This document shows, one piece after another, positions 6,805 through 13,576 of a stretch of 37,761 bases of DNA. The position numbers were made by a program, and so were the translations under genes. The stretch covers positions 1 through 37,761 of the forward strand of contig JASHVA010000048.1 of the NCBI GenBank assembly GCA_030039715.1, written 5' to 3'. This DNA is from Thermoplasmata archaeon (GTDB lineage: Archaea > Thermoplasmatota > Thermoplasmata > Lutacidiplasmatales > UBA184). The notes under the pieces were generated by a model. That model did not search any database and had not been told where the DNA came from. It saw nothing but the letters and a program-made list of their open reading frames with translations. Numbering within the stretch: the stretch's first letter is position 1; the number at the start of each line of letters is the position of its first letter.

Positions 6805-7911
6805 TCACGCCTCGAGCTGCGCGTCCCCGCCGTTCGCCGAAGCGCGCGGCGCGGGCAGCGGGGTCTCGAGGTCGACCAGCGGGACCTTGCGGGCGATCTC
6901 GGCGGCCATCGCCGAGCAGCTGGACGGCGGTACCGGGGTGAGCGTGTAGCCCGGGAGCGCGAGGTCGTAGGTCACGACCCTCTTCTCGGCAATCGTCTCC
7001 CAGACCGCGCGGAAGATCCGGTCGGCCGCCTCCGTTTCCCCGACGTGGCGGAGGAGGAGCTCGACGCACAGGATCTCCGCGACCGGGTCGGCCTTGTCGG
7101 ACCCGGCGTACTTCGGCGCGGAGCCGTGCACCGGTTCGAAGACGGCGAGGCTCTCGCCGTAGAGCGCGCCGGGCGCGATGCCGAGGCCTCCCGCCAGGCC
7201 CGCGGTGAGGTCGGAGAGGATGTCGCCGAAGAGGTTCGTCGTCACGATCATGTCGTAGTCCGACGGCTTCTTCGCGAGCTGCATGCACATGTTGTCGATA
7301 AGACGCTCGTCCGCGAGGATGTCCGGGTACTTCGGCGCCATCTCGCGGAACGCGGTCTGGAAGAGCGCCCCGGTCGTCTTCATGATGTTCGCCTTGTGGA
7401 CCGCGGTGAGATGCTTGCGGCGCGCGCGCCGCGCGAGCTCGAAGGCGAACTTGATGATCCGGTCCGACGCCTTCCGCGTGATCACGTTCACCGTCTCGGC
7501 CGCCGTGTGGTCCCGGTCGACCCAGTGCTCGACGCCCGAGTAGAGCCCCTCGGTCGCCTCCCGGACCACGATGAGGTCGGTCCCGGGGTATCGCGTGCCC
7601 TCCCCGGCGATCGCCCGCGCCGGACGGACCGACGCGTAGAGGTCGAGCTGCTGGCGGAGGGCGACGTTGACCGAGCGGAAGCCGCCGCCGATCGGCGTGG
7701 TGATCGGACCCTTCAGCGCGAGCCGGTTCCGCCGGATCGAGTCGAAGACCGCTTCCGGCAGCGGGCTCCCGGTCTGCTTGATCGCCTTCTCGCCGGCCTC
7801 GACGACCTCCCAGTCGAACTCTACGTCCGTCGCCTCGGCGACGCGCCGGGCCGCGGCGGTGACTTCCGGGCCGATCCCGTCGCCCGGGATCAGCGTCACG
7901 CGATAGGCCAT
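6805..7911 (-). CDS. icd: isocitrate dehydrogenase, NADP-type coenzyme site
   Basis: Beta-decarboxylating dehydrogenase converting isocitrate to 2-oxoglutarate in the citric acid cycle. The 368-residue protein has the substrate loop FRSVNVALRQQLDLYASVRP (residues 78-97), where Ser80, Asn82, Arg86 and Arg96 match isocitrate-binding residues of E. coli Icd; 3-isopropylmalate dehydrogenases differ here. Also present are VREATEGLYSG (116-126), catalytic Lys173 in HKANIMK and the metal aspartates in NLFGDILSD (226-234). The coenzyme loop HGSAPKYAG (262-270) carries Lys267-Tyr268, matching E. coli Lys344-Tyr345 that bind the NADP 2'-phosphate. Its length is that of the short archaeal type. Start is ATG at 7909-7911, with a TATA element about 38 bases upstream. 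Confidence 0.85.
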   Translation of the reverse strand: MAYRVTLIPGDGIGPEVTAAARRVAEATDVEFDWEVVEAGEKAIKQTGSPLPEAVFDSIRRNRLALKGPITTPIGGGFRSVNVALRQQLDLYASVRPARAIAGEGTRYPGTDLIVVREATEGLYSGVEHWVDRDHTAAETVNVITRKASDRIIKFAFELARRARRKHLTAVHKANIMKTTGALFQTAFREMAPKYPDILADERLIDNMCMQLAKKPSDYDMIVTTNLFGDILSDLTAGLAGGLGIAPGALYGESLAVFEPVHGSAPKYAGSDKADPVAEILCVELLLRHVGETEAADRIFRAVWETIAEKRVVTYDLALPGYTLTPVPPSSCSAMAAEIARKVPLVDLETPLPAPRASANGGDAQLEA

Positions 7912-7945
7912 GGAGAGGTCCCGGGCCGGCCCGAGCCCCGGGCGG

Positions 7946-7954
7946 ATTTAAAGT
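7946..7954 (-). promoter_or_regulatory. TATA box of icd
   Basis: The minus strand reads CTTTAAATC, a near-consensus archaeal TATA element about 38 bases before the icd ATG. It lies in the 59-base gap after the MscS-family gene. Confidence 0.55.
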
Positions 7955-7970
7955 CGCGGCCGCCGACGGT

Positions 7971-8888
7971 TCAGCTCTTCGAAGCCGTGGCGCCCGCCCC
8001 CGGCAGCCGGGCGAGCACGGAGCGCATCACCCGGTCGCGCACGAGCGCGTCGTCGAGGACGGGCGTCCAGACCACGACGACGCCGTCCCAGGTCTGGGCG
8101 GAGATGTCGGTGACCTCGAGCCGGGGGGCCCGAGACCCGGGGTCGGGGAACGCCCTCCCGATCTCGGCGACGACCGACTCAACGACGGGGACCGGAACCG
8201 TCTGGGGGAACGTCATGTGGACCCGGTGCGCCTTCGGCACGCCCGGCGCCGGCTGCAGGACGAGCGCGCCGAGGACCACGGAGTTCGGCACCTTCGCGAT
8301 CCCTCCTGCGTCGAGCCGGAGGATCGTGTAGAGGAGCTCGACGTCCTCGACGACGCCGGCGTAGCTCGGGTACATCATCTCGTGCGGGTAGCTCGGCGCG
8401 AACGCGCCGTAGCTCGAGGAGATGAAGCTGACCCGGTCGCCCGGCCGGAACGGGTTCGCCAGCACGAGAAGGAGCCCGGCGAAGACGTTCGAAAGGACCG
8501 TCTGCGCCGCGAGACCCAGGATGATCCCCACGAAGGCGCTCCCGAGGAAGATCGACTCGGCCGAGACCCCGGCGAGGTCGAACAGGGCGAGGATCGCGAC
8601 GACGCCGATGATCAGGTTGAGGAAGATCCGGATCGTCGCGCCGTGCTGGAACTGGCCCCGGCGGCGAAGCACCTCGTTCGCGGCGCTCGTGAACGCGCTC
8701 GCGGTCGCGTACGCGACGAGGACGACCGCGCCGGCTTCGAGGAGCAGCACCTCCTCGTGGTTGAACGGACTGAGGAACCGCTCGTTGAACACCGTGAACA
8801 GTACGTAGAGCGCGGCGGCGAGGACCACCACGAGGATGAGGTTCCGGACGAGGGCTCGAATCGGCCGGGCCTCGGCGGGACGGGCCAT
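7971..8888 (-). CDS. small-conductance mechanosensitive channel (MscS family)
   Basis: Tension-gated channel of the cytoplasmic membrane that releases solutes on hypo-osmotic shock. The 305-residue protein has three or four hydrophobic helices: about 14-31, 45-68, 84-106 and the pore-lining TM3 at about 112-145. TM3 has the MscS glycine/alanine pattern GIILGLAAQTVLSNVFAG, followed by the family's junction NPFRPGDRV (145-153). The beta domain follows, with the typical GVVEDVELLYTILR and KVPNSVVLGALV. Length is close to E. coli MscS (286). Start ATG at 8886-8888; a weak TATA-like CTATGG lies near 8911-8917. Divergent from the Orc-like gene across the palindromic control region. Confidence 0.92.
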   Translation of the reverse strand: MARPAEARPIRALVRNLILVVVLAAALYVLFTVFNERFLSPFNHEEVLLLEAGAVVLVAYATASAFTSAANEVLRRRGQFQHGATIRIFLNLIIGVVAILALFDLAGVSAESIFLGSAFVGIILGLAAQTVLSNVFAGLLLVLANPFRPGDRVSFISSSYGAFAPSYPHEMMYPSYAGVVEDVELLYTILRLDAGGIAKVPNSVVLGALVLQPAPGVPKAHRVHMTFPQTVPVPVVESVVAEIGRAFPDPGSRAPRLEVTDISAQTWDGVVVVWTPVLDDALVRDRVMRSVLARLPGAGATASKS

Positions 8889-8942
8889 CGGTGGACCGAG
8901 CGGACGGGAGCCATAGCCCTTTCCCGAAGTGAACGATGCGAA

Positions 8943-8976
8943 TATTAGAATTCTTATAACAGAGTGTTGTACAACA
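8943..8976. promoter_or_regulatory. twin-palindrome operator/promoter upstream of the Orc-like gene
   Basis: A/T-rich island in the 92-base intergenic region. The first palindrome is TATTAGAATTCTTATA at 8943-8958 (14 of 16 positions symmetric, core AGAATTCT). The second is TGTTGTACAACA at 8965-8976 (perfect, 12 bp). Their centres are 20 bp apart, about two helical turns. A TATA-like CTTATAAC (8953-8960) lies about 25 bases before the ATG at 8981, so the second palindrome sits on the predicted transcription start, a usual position for an archaeal repressor site. Confidence 0.6.
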
Positions 8977-8980
8977 TTTC

Positions 8981-10195
8981 ATGCTCCCCACCCCGCACCC
9001 GGAAGTGTTGGCGGACGACTGGCTGCCTCCGGTCGTCCTCGGTCGAGAGGTCGAAGTACGGGAGGTCGTGCGTCGGCTCGACCCTCCCCGTCCCCACGCC
9101 CCGCCCCCCTGGATGGTCGGCGTGGTCGGCTCGCGCGGAGCGGGCAGTTCCTCGGTCGCGCGGCGCGCCGCCCGCGAGGTGGCCGACCGGATCCGGGCGG
9201 CGATCCCCGGATCGGCCCCTCGGCAGCTCGCGGTGAGGACCGCCGGATGCCGGGGGACGCACGGCGTCGCGAGCGAGCTCCTGCGCCGGTTGGACGACGG
9301 CTTCGACGGTCGGGGCTTTCCGATCGCCGAGATCGTCGCCGGCGTACTGCGACGCCTCCGACGCGACGGCCGCCCGGTGGTGCTGGTCCTCGACGACGTG
9401 CGCGCCGGGGGCCCGGACCTCGGACCGCTCCTCCGGGCGATCGGGGCGCCGGACCGGTTCCTGCCGGAAGGCGAGAGCGGACTTCCGCCGTTCTGGACGG
9501 TCCTCGCCGGGACCGCCGATGCGATGCGACGGGCGGAGGCCGAGCTCCACGGGCGCGGGCGGATCGGGCCGTTGATCCGGCTCGCGCCGTACAGCGCCGA
9601 TTCGCTGCGCCGCCTTCTGGAGGATCGCGCGGACCGGGTCCTCGGACGCGCGGCGCCGGCGGATCTCCTCACGAGGGTGCTCGAGCGCACTGTAGCGGAC
9701 GGCGGCGGAGCCGCGCGAGCGGTCGAGCTCCTGCGCCGGACGCTCCTCCCGGGCGCGGCGCGACGAGCCGGTCCGTTCGCACCGCTCCGGCGGCCGGGAG
9801 TTCCGCTCACCATCGAGTCGCGGGTGGTCCGCGCGATCGAGGAGGTCTCCCAGGGGCGCGCGGCGCCGCTCGGCGAGATCCGCCGGTCGGAGGCCCGGCT
9901 CGCCCGCGCCGAGGGGGCCGCCCCGCTGCCCGCGACCACGCTCTGGCGGCGGATCGTTCGCCTCGAGCAAGCCGGTTACGTGCGGCGCGACGTGCGACCC
10001 GGCGGGGTCGGCGGCACCCGGTCGGTGCTGCGCGTGCTCGCCCCGACCGACGAGTGGCTCATCGCCCGGCTTCCTCCGGAAACTCATCCAGGGTCCGACG
10101 CGTGGGCCCCCGCGCCGTGGTCGCCCGGCGGGCTGGCGGAGGAGGGACAGCGGCCGGCGTCGGCTCCGTCGCCCCCGGACGACGCAACTGGCTAG
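8981..10195 (+). CDS. degenerate Orc1/Cdc6-like AAA+ protein with winged helix
   Basis: 404 residues with the layout of archaeal Orc1/Cdc6 initiators: PPVVLGREVEVREVVRRL near the N-terminus (16-33), an AAA+ core and a C-terminal winged helix (about 275-362, with TTLWRRIVRLEQAGYVRRD). The ATPase site looks damaged. The Walker A region reads VVGSRGAGSSS (48-58), with Ser56 where the invariant lysine should be; Walker B keeps acidic residues (VLVLDD, 134-139). The expected sensor-1 asparagine motif is not evident (FWTVLAGTADAM). ATP hydrolysis is therefore doubtful, and the protein may act as a regulator or inactive paralogue. The last about 40 residues are Pro-rich and overlap the end of hel308 by 137 bases. 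The start ATG follows the palindromic promoter and is probably leaderless. The remote family call is fairly strong. Confidence 0.72.
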   Translation: MLPTPHPEVLADDWLPPVVLGREVEVREVVRRLDPPRPHAPPPWMVGVVGSRGAGSSSVARRAAREVADRIRAAIPGSAPRQLAVRTAGCRGTHGVASELLRRLDDGFDGRGFPIAEIVAGVLRRLRRDGRPVVLVLDDVRAGGPDLGPLLRAIGAPDRFLPEGESGLPPFWTVLAGTADAMRRAEAELHGRGRIGPLIRLAPYSADSLRRLLEDRADRVLGRAAPADLLTRVLERTVADGGGAARAVELLRRTLLPGAARRAGPFAPLRRPGVPLTIESRVVRAIEEVSQGRAAPLGEIRRSEARLARAEGAAPLPATTLWRRIVRLEQAGYVRRDVRPGGVGGTRSVLRVLAPTDEWLIARLPPETHPGSDAWAPAPWSPGGLAEEGQRPASAPSPPDDATG

Positions 10196-12350
10196 CGACC
10201 TGCTCGGCGAGCTTTCGGGAGCGGAGCGCCCGCTCGATCCGGTCGAGCGGGGCCTGACGCAGTGACTCCCGGTCGGGATATCCCGCCTGGTAGAGCAGCC
10301 GGGCGCGCACTCTTCCGATCCCGCGGAGACGGACCAGGTCGAGGAGCTCCTCCCGGGCGCCGTAACGGACGCGCGTCGCGAGGTCGTCGATCGAGCGGCC
10401 GAGCCGCCGCTGGAACCGGGCGGCGAGCCGGCCGGCGCCGAAGAGGATCCACTCCGCGTCCTCGACCTTGGTCCGGAGGTCGCCGGCCCCGATCCCGTAC
10501 CGCTCCGAGATCTCGAGGATCGGTACCTCGTCGACCCAGGCCTCCAGCACCGAGGCGGTCTTGAGCGTCGAGAGGAACGTCTCGAGCTCCAGCTCGAGCG
10601 GGGGCTCCTCCGGCTTCACGAGCAGCTCCTCCACCTCGTCCGTGTACCGCGCGAGGAGGTCGGCTTCGTCGCCCCGTCGGAGGAAGAGCGGCGGGAGGTC
10701 GGGAGTCGCCGCGATCGCGGCGAGCAGCGGGAAGACGCCGACCCCGAGGGGCGCCCGCTCGAGGACACCGCGGAGGACGACCGCGCTCAGCGGGTCGAGG
10801 TACAGCTCGCTCGTGAGCGCACCGAACGGCGTCGCCGCGAGCGCGGGAGCCGGGCGGAGGAAGTCGTTCGCCTCGAGGAACCGTCGCACGGTCGTCACGG
10901 TGTCGCGGAGCTCGGCGAGCGGGAGCGTGTGCCCGTAGAACGTGGCGGCGAAGAACGACTCGAGCTCCTCCTCGCTGCGGACCGCCCGACTCGCGACGAG
11001 CGCGAGTACGTGCATCCGGAGCGCCGGCTCGGCCGCGAGCCGGCTCACCACGTTCTCGGGCTCGGCGGAGAGGTACGTGTCGAGGAGTCGGTCCTCGTCA
11101 TCCGCGGTGCGCGCGACCAAGAGCGCCTCCCCCTCGGAGTCGAAGCGAGGACGTCCGGCGCGCCCCAGCATCTGGAGGACCTCGGTCGCGGGGATCGGGG
11201 CCTGCATCCCGAGCCGATCGTCGTACCGCGTCGTGTCGCGTACGATCACGCGCCGTGCCGGCAGGTTGATCCCCGCGGCGAGGGTCGGCGTCGCCACGAG
11301 CGCTTTCAGGATCCGGTCGCGGAACGCGTGCTCGACGATCCGCCGCTCGGGGTTCGTGAGCGAGGCGTTGTGGAACGCGACGCCGTTCGGTAGCAGCTCG
11401 CCGAGTCGACGGAGCCCCTGGGTCTCCTCGTCGGAGACGCCCCCGAGCTCGTCGACCGACTCCTTCGCCCGCCGCCGCTCCTCCGGCGTCAGTACGGCGC
11501 GGACGGTCGGGACCAGCGCCTCCGCGACCTGCTCGCTCGCCTTGCGGGTGTTGACGAAGACGAGCGCCTGGCCCCCGTCCTGGAGCACGGAGCGCACGAG
11601 TCGGGGGATCGCCTCGGTGTTTCCGGGGATTTCACGGGTCGACAGGTCGGTGAAGGTGATCCGGCCGTCGAAGTAGACGCCCCGCTTGAGCGGCACGGGC
11701 CGGAAGTCGGAGGCGACGTGCCGTGCACCGAGCCACTCGGCCAGCTCCTCGGAGTTGCCGACCGTGGCGGAGAGCGCCACGATCTGGAGATCGGGGTACG
11801 CGCGTCGGAGGCGGGTCAGGCTCACCTCGAGCGTCGGGCCGCGGTCGGGGTCCCGGAGCAGGTGCACCTCGTCCGCGACGACGACGCCCAGCCGGTCGAG
11901 CCAGGGGCTCCCCCGGCGGAGGAGGCCGTCCGCCTTCTCGCTGGTCGCCACGAGGACGTCGAGCCGCTCGAGCTTCTCGGCGGGAAGGTCGAAGTCGCCG
12001 ATCGATACGCCCACCTTGAGGCCCAGCGGTTCGAACCGCGCGAGCTCCTCGGCCTTCTCCTGCGCGAGCGCGCGAAGCGGGACGAGATAGAGGCCCGTCC
12101 GATGGACCCGGGCGGCCCGCAGGAGCGCGAGGTACGCGACCAGCGACTTGCCGCTCGCGGTCGGTGCGGCGAGCACGAGGGACTCCCCCGCCATGACCGG
12201 CGGGATCGCCTCGGCCTGGGGGGGAAAGAGCCGCGTGATGCCGTCCGCCCGCAGCACCTCTTGGAGCGCCGCATCGAGAGCGGTCGCCCCGAGCTCGACC
12301 AGCCCGTCCGGTGGGCGTGGGGGGGCGGCGGGTGAGGTCGGAGTCGGCAC
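10059..12350 (-). CDS. hel308: Hel308-type ATP-dependent DNA helicase
   Basis: Superfamily 2, Ski2-like 3'-5' DNA helicase that unwinds branched and stalled replication forks. The 763-residue product has a Q-motif glutamine (Gln45), motif I APTASGKS (62-69), motif Ia PLRALAQEK (91-99), motif II DEVH (160-163), motif III SATVGN (194-199), motif V TPTLAAGINLPARR and motif VI QMLGRAGRP. A ratchet domain follows and then a C-terminal helix-hairpin-helix (about 674-691, RLRGIGRVRARLLYQAGY). The disordered tail ends with RRTLDEF, which resembles a PCNA-binding PIP box (inference). Start is GTG at 12348-12350, 21 bases after the acyl-CoA dehydrogenase stop on the same strand, so the two may be co-transcribed. 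The tail coding region overlaps the end of the Orc-like gene. Confidence 0.95.
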   Translation of the reverse strand: MPTPTSPAAPPRPPDGLVELGATALDAALQEVLRADGITRLFPPQAEAIPPVMAGESLVLAAPTASGKSLVAYLALLRAARVHRTGLYLVPLRALAQEKAEELARFEPLGLKVGVSIGDFDLPAEKLERLDVLVATSEKADGLLRRGSPWLDRLGVVVADEVHLLRDPDRGPTLEVSLTRLRRAYPDLQIVALSATVGNSEELAEWLGARHVASDFRPVPLKRGVYFDGRITFTDLSTREIPGNTEAIPRLVRSVLQDGGQALVFVNTRKASEQVAEALVPTVRAVLTPEERRRAKESVDELGGVSDEETQGLRRLGELLPNGVAFHNASLTNPERRIVEHAFRDRILKALVATPTLAAGINLPARRVIVRDTTRYDDRLGMQAPIPATEVLQMLGRAGRPRFDSEGEALLVARTADDEDRLLDTYLSAEPENVVSRLAAEPALRMHVLALVASRAVRSEEELESFFAATFYGHTLPLAELRDTVTTVRRFLEANDFLRPAPALAATPFGALTSELYLDPLSAVVLRGVLERAPLGVGVFPLLAAIAATPDLPPLFLRRGDEADLLARYTDEVEELLVKPEEPPLELELETFLSTLKTASVLEAWVDEVPILEISERYGIGAGDLRTKVEDAEWILFGAGRLAARFQRRLGRSIDDLATRVRYGAREELLDLVRLRGIGRVRARLLYQAGYPDRESLRQAPLDRIERALRSRKLAEQVASQLRRPGATEPTPAAVPPPPARRATTARGPTRRTLDEFPEEAGR

Positions 12351-12371
12351 GAGGGTCTCGAGCGCGGCGTC

Positions 12372-13508
12372 CTAGTAATCGTTTGGTGAGCGTTCGCCGG
12401 CGCTGAGGTCCCGCGCGAGGATCAGCTCCTGGATCTCCGTCGTCCCCTCGACGATCGGGAAGACCCGGGCGTCTCGCCAGAGGCGCTCCGCCGGGTGGCC
12501 CGGACGCGCGCCGTCCGGCGCCGCGACCTCGACGCCCGAGGACGCGATGGCGACGGCCGCGCGGGAGGCGACGAGCTTGGCGACGGACGCCGCACGGACG
12601 AACGGCTGGCCGGCGTCCTTCGCCGCCGCGGCCTCCCGAACGAGAGCCCGCGCGCTCGCGAGCTCCGAGTAGGCGATCGCGAGGCGCGTTCGCTTCCAAT
12701 CGGCGTCGTCGTCGCGGATCGAAGAACGCATGGTCTCGAACGCCGCCTCGGCGACGCCCAGGGCGCACGCCGCGATCCCAACGCGACCTCCCGACAGGGC
12801 GGAGAGGGCGATCTTGAGGCCCGAGCCCTCCGGACCGAGCAGCGAATCCGCAGGCAGGTGGACCCCATCGAGCACGAGCTCGGTCGTCTCGCTGCCGCGG
12901 AGGCCGAGCTTATCGAGGCGCTGGGCGACCGAGAAGCCGGGGGTCCCGGGAGGTACGACGAACGCGGAGATTCCGGCGCTGCCGAGTCCCGCGTCCCGGG
13001 TCGCGAAGACGAGGATCGTCCCGGCGGAGACCGCGTTCGAGGTGAACATCTTGGTCCCCCGCAGCACGAACTCCCCGCCGACGCGCTCGTAGCGCGTGCG
13101 AATCGCCGCCGCATCCGAGCCGGCCCCCGGTTCGGTGAGCGCGAACGCGCCGATCCGCTCGCCCCGCGCGAGCGGGCGCAGCAGTCGCTCCTTCTGATCC
13201 GGCGTACCCCAGGCGAGGATCGGCTGGGCGCAGACCGACAGGTGGACGGCGAGCGTGACCGCGACCGCGGCGCTGGCGCGAGAGAGCTCGTCGAGCACGG
13301 CGACCGTCGCGGCGGTGTCGCCGCCCGCGCCCTCCCACTCGGGCGGCAGCCCGAGCCCGAAGAACCGCTCCGAGCCGAGCGCGGCGAGGACGGTGTCGGG
13401 CACGCGGTCCCCGCGGTCGATCTCGACCGCGAGCGGGCGGACATGTCGCTCCGCGAACTCGCGGGCCCGGCGCCTCCACTCCGACGCCGAAACGGGGGTG
13501 GCGGCCAT
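12372..13508 (-). CDS. acyl-CoA dehydrogenase family protein
   Basis: FAD enzyme that introduces the alpha-beta double bond into acyl-CoA and passes electrons to ETF. The 378-residue protein has the three family domains: an N-terminal helical domain, the beta domain with the FAD signature GAFALTEPGAGSDAAAIRT and the second signature region KMFTSNAVSAG, and the C-terminal helical domain. The catalytic base is probably Glu354 in IVEGTTEIQ (352-360), the position used by short- and medium-chain and butyryl-CoA dehydrogenases. Substrate chain length cannot be told. Start is ATG at 13506-13508, 27 bases from the centre of the CCTTAAGG element, suggesting a leaderless transcript. No other fatty-acid oxidation gene is in the window; it is followed by hel308. 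Confidence 0.93.
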   Translation of the reverse strand: MAATPVSASEWRRRAREFAERHVRPLAVEIDRGDRVPDTVLAALGSERFFGLGLPPEWEGAGGDTAATVAVLDELSRASAAVAVTLAVHLSVCAQPILAWGTPDQKERLLRPLARGERIGAFALTEPGAGSDAAAIRTRYERVGGEFVLRGTKMFTSNAVSAGTILVFATRDAGLGSAGISAFVVPPGTPGFSVAQRLDKLGLRGSETTELVLDGVHLPADSLLGPEGSGLKIALSALSGGRVGIAACALGVAEAAFETMRSSIRDDDADWKRTRLAIAYSELASARALVREAAAAKDAGQPFVRAASVAKLVASRAAVAIASSGVEVAAPDGARPGHPAERLWRDARVFPIVEGTTEIQELILARDLSAGERSPNDY

Positions 13509-13531
13509 CCGCCCAGGGGACCCCGACGAAC

Positions 13532-13539
13532 CCTTAAGG
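13532..13539. promoter_or_regulatory. shared palindromic TATA element (acyl-CoA dehydrogenase / rqcH)
   Basis: CCTTAAGG reads the same on both strands and is the only A/T core in the short gap. It lies about 27 bases before the acyl-CoA dehydrogenase ATG. On the plus strand it predicts a start near 13561, about 16 bases before the GTG at 13577, with GGAGGAG at 13564-13570 as a ribosome binding site. This argues against the ATG at 13541 as the rqcH start. Confidence 0.5.
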
Positions 13540-13576
13540 AATGACGTCGGGTCGCCGGGCCGCGGAGGAGAGTCGA

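Noticed and set aside
8889..8980. Classical archaeal oriC beside the Orc-like gene
   Set aside because: The gap is only 92 bases and I see no ORB-type G-rich repeats; it is noted as a possibility only.
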